The translations under genes were made by a program, and so were the position numbers. A stretch of DNA of 64,000 nt, from NCBI GenBank assembly GCA_032622095.1, contig CP136067.1:122609030-122673029 (forward strand), read 5' to 3'. Source of the DNA: Siphonodentalium dalli (Eukaryota > Mollusca > Scaphopoda > Gadilida > Siphonodentaliidae). The notes beneath the pieces are model-generated. The model was not told the DNA's origin, ran no database searches, and worked only from the letters and a program-made list of their open reading frames with translations. Every line of letters begins with the position of its first letter. Positions within the stretch are counted from its first letter, which is position 1. Below are positions 56,457-64,000 of the stretch, piece after piece.

Positions 56457-56803
56457 GATATGAAATTAATCCGGAGCCGGAAAATATAGAGAGAATTTGT
56501 TAAAAGTTTGATAGATAAGTATTCTTGATAGGATTGCGAATGGCTGAGACAGACGAAATTAGATGAGATTAATCGTCTGGTGGCTTCCAATCACCGAATA
56601 ATGCGACCCGTGAACACAAACACCACAAGAATTCATGGTGATAAAAACACTCAATACATTTTCACTCAATACGTTTAATCTAACTGTCGATTCATTGCAA
56701 CTGATCACTATGAAAACCGCGAATCAATGGCATGGTCCCCAGACATCATTCATTATAAATAGTTCTCATTATGAGGAATATCATCATTCAAGCTGATAGA
56801 AGA
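56457..56803. other. No recognisable gene
   Basis: AT-rich intronic DNA with no match to the window's repeats. Confidence 0.45.
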
Positions 56804-57050
56804 TTAACCCTTTCATGACAGGAGCTGCGCTGGTGCAGCATTAAAGATCATGTGCCAGTGCATTCTCTTCTATATGCGAGGCTCACATGGGAGCCTCACA
56901 TATATAAGAGGATGCACTGGCTTACAAGTCAAGTTATATACTAGGCCAATGTATTCTCTTATATATATGGGAGACTCACATATATAAGAGAATGCATTAG
57001 CACAGGGTATTCGTAAAATGTCAGAAAGCTCCAATCATGGACGGGTTATT
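56804..57050. mobile_element. Family A element
   Basis: TTAACCCTTTCATGACAGG to ATCATGGACGGGTTA. Two palindromes; the second has lost its left centre. The right end abuts a family J element. Confidence 0.8.
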
Positions 57051-57267
57051 AACCCTCTCTTTACTAAATACTCATAGGTCGTTTGTTGAACTTATTATCT
57101 GAACATTTCCCACTAATGAATAGTAATCCTTCTGCACTTCTACTATCTTTTGGCCAGCCTGTCGTCTGCTTTTAATACCAGAACATCCCTCCAAATGAGT
57201 AATATTCCATTCCAATGTATACTTTTATAAATTAATGGGAGAATCCATTCAGTTTAGAAAGGGTTAA
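57049..57267. mobile_element. Family J TTAA element, most complete copy
   Basis: TTAA at 57049-57052 and 57264-57267 with ends CCCTCTCTTTACTAAA / TTTAGAAAGGG. The body has TTGTTGAACTTATTATCTGA, TGTCGTCTGCTTTTAAT and GGGAGAATCCATT. No palindrome and no frame. Partial copies are at 16.5, 24.8, 25.2, 58.3 and 60.7 kb. Confidence 0.75.
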
Positions 57268-57320
57268 TGTTGATTGACCTCTCATAATAACATTTCCTCA
57301 TATATGGCAATGACTGGGGC

Positions 57321-57339
57321 GGGGGGGGGGGGGGGGGGG
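57321..57339. repeat. Poly-G run (G19)
   Basis: Nineteen G after GGGGC, in intron 2. Confidence 0.9.
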
Positions 57340-57362
57340 ATAATTCAAGTTCAGAGAGCAGT

Positions 57363-57793
57363 AAGCCTGCAAATAGTAACATGTCTGTCATTTGCAGAAT
57401 GAGGTCCCCAGAGGTGAATTTAGTGGCTCTACACTGCGTAGCGGGCTAGTACATGTATCACTAAATTCACCCTCTGGGGACCTCAATCTGCTTTGCCCTA
57501 ATTCTCCTTCGGCTCCATCTTCTGTGAAGTATCTAACACTAGTCTCAAATTATCATTATTTTTAGAATTTGCAGAAGATAAAATGCATAATCAAGGTGAC
57601 TAATAGGTGAACATCACCAACTTCAACTGGGGAACTTAACTCTGATCCTGGTCTCCCATAGCCGTTGAGGCCTCAGCAGAATGAGGCCCAGAGGGTGAAT
57701 TTGGTGATACTAGCCCATCGTGCGGGATAGCGTCACTAAATTCACCCTCTGGGGACCTCATTCTGCAGATGACAGACACTATATCCAGGCTTG
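57363..57793. mobile_element. Family C long form
   Basis: AAGCCTGCAAATAGTAACATG to CACTATATCCAGGCTTG. The first hairpin has a GTACATGTA insertion in its right stem. Flanks GAGAGCAG / AACAGCAG match at 6 of 8. Confidence 0.77.
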
Positions 57794-57806
57794 AACAGCA
57801 GAGATA

Positions 57807-58019
57807 CAGTAATGCCCAAAGTATATGACCCTTTAACCATAGCAAAATTATGGGAAATTTTTCAGGATGAAGTCGGAAATATGGCTTGTTGTAATTCATC
57901 AGAAAGCTCTCACCGAGAGCTTTCCGATGAATGGCAGCAAGCCATATTTCCGACTAAATCCTAAATAATTTCCCATAATTCTGCTGTGGTTTAGGGGTCA
58001 ATTATTTAGGACATTACAG
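57807..58019. mobile_element. Family B foldback, diverged
   Basis: TA-flanked, right end ACATTACAG. Several stem mismatches, so older than most copies. Confidence 0.83.
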
Positions 58020-59000
58020 TAGGATAGTGGTTGTTTTATGCTTCATTCTACGATTTCAAGATACCAGGCTGTATACATATTCAACCTGATGGTTTAGGCC
58101 TTCAGTCTGCCAAAAAAAAAGCCCAGTAACTAGCCATCCTTCCTCCTTGATATGTGGTATGATATCCACTTATTGCTGGTTTTGTCCGCACATACCTACC
58201 TAGATCATGACATATTCTGCCAGTTCTGATGGGGGGGGGGGGGGGGGGGGGGTGAGGACTCCATAACATTGAAAAACAAGGCAGGGAATATATTTCTTTG
58301 TTAATACTTGTTCCTTAATAATTGATTTCCCATTTTTAGGGGTTTGTTGAACTTATTATCTGAACATTTCCCACCAATGAATATGAATTCTTTAGCACTT
58401 GTATTATTTTTTCGTTTGACTCTCGTCTGCTAATTTGTCCTGAACACCGTCCAAATGAACAATTGATCATTCCAATATAATCACATACCCTCTACATTCA
58501 CACAATTAGCATCCTTAAGAATCAGTACACATCGCGATACGGTTAGACAAATGTTATGGACATTTCTCAGGCAATAGCTGAAGTGGGCAACTTCAGAAAA
58601 AGGAATGAACACTACTTCAAGCCGACCGTATGCACACGCTCTGTTCATGGCGTCCACTTCACAAAAGTGATGAACCACCTACGTCACTTCAATCTGCGTG
58701 TTGTAATTGGGAGACTGTGTTCGAATTTGAACAATATATGTTACTTACAAATGTTGTGGTAGTTTTGAAAGTTGTTCACTTTATTAACGTTCTATTAAAA
58801 TGTCCTGGTATTTGATTATAAGAAATTGTTAGTTAGGTTATTCAGAGACTTGCTCAATTAAACAGCTAGATCAGCACCCACATATTGGAGGCCACACTTT
58901 GTTACTCTACACTCATTGACAGGAAGTGTTCTTGTGCACAGACAGGAAGTTGAGTTGGTGTACTTGATTGTAGTTCAGGACACTGTACAGTAGCTCTAAC
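58020..59000. other. G22 run, family J fragment; no gene
   Basis: G22 at 58231-58252. A family J body fragment (GTTGAACTTATTATCTGAAC...TGACTCTCGTCTGCTAA) lies at 58343-58475. The short open stretches at 58481-58815 show no known domain. Confidence 0.5.
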
Positions 59001-59122
59001 AGAAATGAGTTACAGATCAATTGGGGTCATTGGCTTTGACCGGCAGAGTAATTAAACACACTTTGTTTAATTACTCTGCCAGTCATAATCCAATGACCCC
59101 AATCGATCTGTAACTCATTTCT
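59001..59122. repeat. Near-perfect 55-bp-arm palindrome
   Basis: AGAAATGAGTTACAGATC ... CAGAGTAATTAAAC pairs with GTTTAATTACTCTG ... GATCTGTAACTCATTTCT around a loop of about 9 bases. Confidence 0.88.
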
Positions 59123-60111
59123 AAATGCATGGGCGTAGCCAGCATTTTTAAAAGGCGGGTTCGAATATTAACTTGAGGGGCACAGGACCGAGGTGAAAAA
59201 CTCTGACGCGTCGCGTGTGAAGGGTGCAGGAGGGCGTGTCAATTTCACGCAGGTGGTGTCCGATGGGCCTCCCCCCGGAAAAAATAAGCATAGGCCTACA
59301 CTAAAAAAATTTATGTTGGCTGAAGTGGGCAATATAATATATGGAATTGAACGACAGTCAATCACTCATTGCATATAGCCCATGATCGTTATATAGATCT
59401 ATATGCATGTAGAACATGATATGTAAAGCTTGGAATGACCTGCATATTTATTTTCCTATACTATATACATGAACAAACTGTATTTGACTTATGATGTAAT
59501 CTATAACCCTGACCTATTGCATGCCAACTGGAATTTTTAACAGAGTTTGGGGAGACCCGCAAATCCCCGTCACCACGTCCCGCTAATGGACACTCGGGAT
59601 ATTGAACCCTCGGATGTCGCACCCTCGGATTGTCGTATCCTTGAACCATCGGACTATTGAACCCTGTGAGTGTCTCGGGACAAGCAGGCTGTACCCCAGC
59701 CTGTAATAGAACCATCGGACTAACGTGCTATTCACACCCTGGGGCTATATCTGATCTATCGAAAAATTATACTGGGCATATTCAGTCCCATACATGTACA
59801 TCAAGGTTTTAGATGACATCCCACCCACCAACTAATAATGTGCTCCTTTTTTGGTTGATATGACTGGGACTTCAAGGAAAACCATTTTGGGGGGGGGGTC
59901 TTCATGCCCAGAAACTGTTCGAACCCTCGCAATGTAAGCATCGTCCTCGATATACTATTCGTGACCACACAGGAAACCAACTTGACACCAAAAATTGAAC
60001 CCTATATATACATGTACATGTAGAGTTTGCATACAGTGTGTCTATTCGCTCATAATTGCCAATGACTGTGAAAACAAGTTTGATATGCACACATTCATAC
60101 AGCGTCACTTT

Positions 60112-60115
<4 letters not shown>

Positions 60116-60145
<30 letters not shown>
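60116..60145. repeat. (GA)n microsatellite
   Basis: Thirty bases of uninterrupted GA dinucleotide. Confidence 0.95.
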
Positions 60146-60147
<2 letters not shown>

Positions 60148-60246
60148 TATATGTGGAGTTCACTGAAACATTATACGGACCTCAATTTAATGTGAAATAA
60201 TATAATCTAGTATAGGCCAATCATGCCTTTGCCGACTGCTTAAGTG

Positions 60247-60381
60247 CCCTCGTCGGCTGATTTCCAGGGTTCGACGGTTCGTTGGCTCGGGCAACTTCGG
60301 GGGTTCATGTATTAACTTAACGAACCCCCAAGTTGCCTGAGCCAACGACCTGTCGAACCCTGGAAGTCAGGCGACGAGGGC
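60247..60381. repeat. Foldback with 58-bp arms
   Basis: CCCTCGTCGGCTGATTTCCA ... GCAACTTCGGGGGTTC pairs with GAACCCCCAAGTTGC ... GGAAGTCAGGCGACGAGGG. Loop about 15 bp. It is GC-richer than its surroundings. Confidence 0.82.
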
Positions 60382-60455
60382 ACATCTTTTTTCAAGGGCG
60401 GGTTCGTCCGAACCTGTCGAACCCTGGCTGGCTACGCCCATGTCTAATGTATACT

Positions 60456-60671
60456 TTTGCGAAAACCCTGTGCCAATGCATTCTCTTATATATGCGAGTC
60501 TCCCATAGGGAGCCTCGCTTATATAAGAAAGTACATTGGCCTAACAATATTTATTTATGCCAATGCATTCTCTGATATACACGAAGCTTTCTAATGGAGA
60601 CTCACATATAAGAGAATGCAATGGCACAGGATCTTTAATGCTGCACCAGCGCAGCTCCAGTCATGAAAGGG
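60456..60671. mobile_element. Family A element, left terminus lost
   Basis: Starts at GCGAAAACCCTGTGCCAATG. Two palindromes. Ends CAGTCATGAAAGGGATC, with TTAA mutated. Confidence 0.74.
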
Positions 60672-60692
60672 ATCATATTTACTATTTCACAG

Positions 60693-60883
60693 TAGGGCGT
60701 GTTGAACTTATTATCTGAACATTTCCCACCAATGAATATGAATCCTTCAGCACTTGTATTATTTTTTCGTCTGACTGTCATCTGCTAATTTTATTCTGAA
60801 CACCCTCAAAATGAACAATTGATCATTCCAATGTATACTTTTGTAACTGAGTGGGAGAATCCATTTAGCATAGAGAGGGTTAA
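60693..60883. mobile_element. Family J element, left end lost
   Basis: Body from GTTGAACTTATTATCTGAAC to CCATTTAGCATAGAGAGGG, then TTAA 60880-60883. Confidence 0.65.
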
Positions 60884-61186
60884 ACAAGTTAGACATTAAA
60901 GACATTTAAAGTGCTACAAATCACCAAGGAGCATCAACTAAAGATAAATCCTTTTCGTTAGGCCAATAGAAATAAATTGTTAGATTTACATCCAACTTTT
61001 TTTTTTGGAAAAATGGGGCGGGAGGGTGAATTTAATTTTTTATATTTTATTCTTCCTAACATAAATGGTCATGGACAGTTCTAGATATTGAAGAAGTATC
61101 CTATGTTATATATTACAAGGTGATTTAGATTGTCCAATTTGATCAAAATAGACTGGTTAATGACTCATTGAAATGTAATTTGATGA
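60884..61186. other. No recognisable gene
   Basis: AT-rich stretch with poly-T near 60993-61002. Nothing recognised. Confidence 0.45.
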
Positions 61187-61446
61187 TTAACCCTTTCATG
61201 ACTGGAGTTTCCTGATTGTTTGCGAAAAACCCTGTGCCAATGCATTCTCTTATATATGCGAGTCGCCCATAGGGAGCCTCGAATATATAAGAAAATGCAT
61301 TGGCCTAACAATATTTACATTGATCTTGTAAGCCAGTGCATTCTCTTACATGTATATATGCGAGTCTCCCTTGCATATATAAGAGAATGCACTGGCACAG
61401 GGTCTTTAATGTTGCACCTGTGCAGCTCCCGTCATGAAAGTGTTAA
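61187..61446. mobile_element. Family A element, well preserved
   Basis: TTAA at 61187-61190 and 61443-61446, 260 bp. The first palindrome is of the AATGC type, the second of the AGTGC type. It is a good reference copy. Confidence 0.85.
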
Positions 61447-61736
61447 GGCATGAGAAAAAGTTTTGCATAAAAGATATGCAAATAAAAAAAATTGAGGAGG
61501 GGACTAAAAATAAGGTCTGGAGGGGATGTAAACCTAGCATTTTTTTTATATTAGCCTTATACTTAGAATGTTCTGAGTTTTATACTAAAATCTTTTATGG
61601 ATTCCATGTCTCGTTATCTATTAATAAAAAAAATAAATTAAAACGAAATTTAGTCATAAACATGTAATCTTTAATTTAAAAAGGTAGTGGCTTCTTTACC
61701 ACACAACCCGTTTTCTCTTTTGCATGGTGTGAACTA
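61447..61736. other. No recognisable gene
   Basis: A-rich, with ATAAAAAAAATAAATTAAAACG near 61624. No exon features. Confidence 0.45.
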
Positions 61737-62236
61737 GATCATGCCATGAATCTCCTGCTCTGGCTAACGTAGAGATCATATATCCACCAGTACAAACCAT
61801 GGAACTTTTTGAAGTTTTGACAGGAAAACCTTATAAAGTCTAAAAATTAATGCGGGGAATATATTAATTATTATCTGTTCCTTAATAATATACTTCACTA
61901 TTGGTGAAGGTCCTAACTAAAAATTTATCAATTTGAGTGACTTTGTGAGCGATTTTGACTTGTGTCACTTTCAATTATGGAATTTCTCCTGTGTAATTAA
62001 TTCAATGTTTATTGCGATATCGGCACAGTCACAGAAAAGAATGCCATATCAATATGGGACCTTCACCTTCAGTGAAGTACATTATTAAGGAACAGATAAC
62101 AACTAAGAAATATATTCCCAACGTTATTTTTCCGACTTTAAAAGGTTCCCTGTAAAAACTTCAAAAACTTCCAAGGTTTTGTCTGGTGGAATATGATCTC
62201 TACAAGCGTTAGCCAGAGTAGTTTCATGGCATGATC
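61737..62236. mobile_element. Family K element, complete, 500 bp
   Basis: TA flanks (61735-61736, 62237-62238). Ends GATCATGCCATGAATC / TTTCATGGCATGATC with inverted arms through CTCTGGCTAACG and CCACCAGTACAAA, about 100 bp. The inner part has TATTAAGGAACAGATAA and its inverse. Tc1/mariner-like by target site only. Confidence 0.78.
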
Positions 62237-62479
62237 TAAGTGTGCACATTTCTAAATCGTTATCTGGTGGAGTTGCCAGTTACTTGCCAATGGCCGGTGG
62301 TTTGCCGCACATGGTCAATGAGTTTATCAGCCATTGAAATCACTGTTAGATTAGCCTTAAGTGTGCGGATTTCCTTCACCACTAAAACTGGCAATGTCAT
62401 GATATGGCCTTATTGCTGAAAGCGACACCAAACCCCAATCAATCAATCAATCAATTCTCACTCTTTTCGTCTTTTACAG

Positions 62480-62546
62480 GTGGGCGAGTAACTCTGATTA
62501 TCTGTCCACTGATGACCTTCTGCTGTTTCTGGAGGCTGAACAAGGG
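62480..62546 (+). CDS. PLCL: PLC-like protein, EF-hand exon 3 of 3 in window
   Basis: Acceptor CTTTTACAG|GTGGGC and donor CAAGGG|GTGAGT. 67 bp: one base completes the arginine codon of exon 2, then 22 codons WASNSDYLSTDD and LLLFLEAEQG, ending in phase 0. The LxTxDLxxFLEAEQG pattern is the last part of the EF-hand region just before the linker to the X half of the TIM barrel. The join with exon 2 gives FLLVRWASNSDYLSTDDL with no frame problem, which confirms the 26.5-kb intron. In vertebrate PLCL genes I recall this region lying within one very large exon, so the split here would be a lineage difference. Confidence 0.93.
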
Positions 62547-62565
62547 GTGAGTTATAATATCTGCT

Positions 62566-63008
62566 CAAGTCTGAGTTTAGTGTGCCCGTCATTTGCAGAA
62601 TGAGGTCCCCAGAGGGTGAATTTGGTGACTCTATCCTGCATAGCGGGCTAGCATCACCAAAATCACCCTCTGGGGACATCATTCTGCATGGCCTCATCTG
62701 CCCTGGGAGACATAGACTCAGATTGAAGTTTCCAAATGGTGAATATTGTGATGTACACCCATTGGGAACCTCGATTATGCAATGTGTCGTCTGCCACTTT
62801 GGGGATATGGAGAAACTAAACTAAAAAAGAAATAGAATCTATGTGAAGAACTTTCTATAGAAATTTGATAATAAAGAAACTTTCCAGAGAAGATGAGGTC
62901 CCCAGAGGTGATTTTAGTGATACTAGCCCGCTATGTGGAATAGTGTCACTAAATTCACCCTCTGGGGACCTCATTCTGCAAATGACAGACACACTATATT
63001 CAGGCTTG
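62566..63008. mobile_element. Family C long form with perfect 8-bp duplication, next to exon 3
   Basis: CAAGTCTGAGTTTAGTG to CACACTATATTCAGGCTTG, 443 bp. TATCTGCT is duplicated exactly at 62558-62565 and 63009-63016. It starts 19 bp after the last base of exon 3, so the donor itself is intact. Confidence 0.9.
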
Positions 63009-63016
63009 TATCTGCT

Positions 63017-63726
63017 GTCCATGTCTTTCTGTGACTTTTACTCATTTTGAAAAAAAACGGTTGTATTAAGTTATCAGTCTAGTCTGTCCATCTGTCGCTC
63101 TGTGTGTCCATTAATAAATTGGTTTCTGCCCGAGATCTCCAGTTTGGATTATTTTGTCAGAACCAAAGTTGGTATATGTTTTTCTAATCCAATAGTAGAT
63201 GCAAAGTTTGAATATCAGTTCGACCCAATATTAATTTGCATTAGTTACGGCACTTTTTCGACTTAGAAATGACCGTATTTGATAACATGTTGGTTTCCGA
63301 TCATTAACTCCAACCAAACTTACAGGTCAATTTTGAATATTGTTTTTGGGGTGTCCAGATTGTAACTTGAGTAATATTCAACAGAATTTCTTCATATTTG
63401 GTACGTGGATCACATTTGAGGAGATGAAGTTTGAATTTGGTCAGTTTTATTTTTTTTACAGAATTATGCCCATTTTCAATTGCTGTTTTCTGGTTGTCTG
63501 AATTATAACTTGAGCAATATATAACAGAATTTCTTGTTATTTCGTACGTGGTTCATATTTGAGAAGACGCAGGCCAAGTTGAAATTTGGTCACTGTCGGA
63601 TGATTTTTGACAGAGTTATTCCCCTTTTCTGACTTAGAAAATGGTTTTCGGGCTGTCCGGGTGGTAACTTAAATTGAGCAATATTCAACATAATTTGAGA
63701 TGACACAGGCCAAGTTCGATTCTGGT
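63017..63726. repeat. Degenerate dispersed repeat, about three internal units
   Basis: TAACTTGAGTAATATTCAACA and TTGAATTTGGTCA-like phrases recur near 63365, 63499 and 63665, suggesting old units of about 130-165 bp. Related to 10.1-10.4 kb. Confidence 0.5.
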
Positions 63727-64000
63727 CATGGTAGTGGAGCAACCACACATGATGTGCCTCAAATTTGCCTTTTTTCAGCGACATAACGATAAGAATAATT
63801 TATGTAACATATGCAGTGGTCACGACGGAGACAACATGCCAAATTGACAAGACGTGTCGTGGATTGTAAAATCTTGTCTGGATTATCGTCATGACTTCTT
63901 CATTTTTCGTTTTCATTAAGCTGACCAACTACTAGTAAATTGGTCTAAATGAAATTAATAGACTTAAATCACATGTGAATTATTAGTAAGTTGTGAAGTA
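63727..64000 (-). repeat. Inverted copy of sequence from 7.0-7.3 kb
   Basis: The reverse complement aligns with about 7005-7316, the left half of the 6783-7751 element (landmarks TGTGGTTGCTCCACTA, GACACGTCTTG, TTCACATGTGATTTA). The copy runs off the window. Confidence 0.82.

Larger units (their letters stand above)
59128..60442. mobile_element. 1.3-kb inverted-repeat element with GGGCGTAGCCAG ends
   Basis: CATGGGCGTAGCCAGC (59128) and CTGGCTACGCCCATG (to 60442); inner GGGCGGGTTCG also appears on both sides. Flanks TCTAAATG / TCTAATGT are similar octamers, hinting at an 8-bp duplication. Contains a GA tract and a second palindrome; no transposase. Confidence 0.65.
36004..62479 (+). other. PLCL: Intron 2 of the PLC-like gene (26.5 kb)
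   Basis: GT at 36004 and AG at 62478-62479 after the pyrimidine-rich CTCTTTTCGTCTTTTACAG. Phase 2: CG from exon 2 joins G from exon 3 to give arginine. About a dozen family B loci, the H array and the hAT element are inside. Confidence 0.85.

Noticed and set aside
58481-58815. Overlapping frames of 61-68 codons as conserved exons
   Set aside because: No domain recognised and no convincing splice pair in the frame; a protein search would be needed to revive this.

Overview
This is eukaryotic, intron-scale DNA from an animal. It is AT-rich, carries only three convincing host coding exons, and is filled with short DNA-transposon derivatives, foldbacks and satellites. The miniature-element density, the dispersed repeats with GTCCGTCC / GGGGTATACTGG motifs and the protein matches suggest a marine invertebrate, possibly a lophotrochozoan such as a mollusc. 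That taxonomic guess is an inference and is weak.

Host gene. Three + strand exons with canonical splice sites (23593-23709, 35891-36003, 62480-62546) join in frame. They encode about 99 residues of the EF-hand region of a phospholipase-C-like protein, closest as I recall the families to PLCL/PRIP, the catalytically inactive PLC-related proteins. The two introns are about 12.2 kb and 26.5 kb. I found no exon in the first 23.5 kb. It could be upstream intron or intergenic DNA.

Repeat landscape (family letters are mine). A: TTAA-flanked elements of about 230-480 bp, ends CCCTTTCATGA..., with one to three copies of a roughly 70-bp palindrome (core TGCATTCTCTTATATATGCG). Two sister classes have different ends (CCCTTTGAGTGCC; CCCTTTACCCAACA) but the same palindrome. 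B: about 210-bp near-perfect foldbacks in TA, ends CAGTAATGC, about two dozen loci. C: 160-490-bp elements with CAAGCCTG/CAGGCTTG ends and 8-bp target duplications (hAT-like), about 20 loci. J: TTAA-flanked, no palindrome. K: TA-flanked, ends GATCATGCC. H: elements with TAGCTCAACTT ends, one containing about 13 internal units of about 160 bp.

Layout. 0-7 kb: a tandem array of A elements plus a shared intervening sequence, then a 969-bp element with 8-bp target duplication. 7-17.7 kb: A, B, C and K copies. 17.7-20.5 kb: a 46-bp minisatellite of about 59 units with a 277-bp higher-order period. 20.5-23.5 kb: a TTAA-flanked 592-bp element and nested B. 23.6-35.9 kb: intron 1, rich in A and C, with a 21-bp minisatellite. 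36-62.5 kb: intron 2, with a recent 940-bp duplication (39-41 kb), the H array (45-47 kb), a PIF/Harbinger-like element (48.8-50.2 kb) and a 2.2-kb hAT element with perfect 8-bp target duplication and a broken transposase (52.8-55.0 kb). 62.5-64 kb: exon 3, a C insertion 19 bp past its donor, and an inverted copy of sequence from 7 kb.

The hAT transposase is the only transposase-like coding sequence I recognise; the other elements appear non-autonomous.
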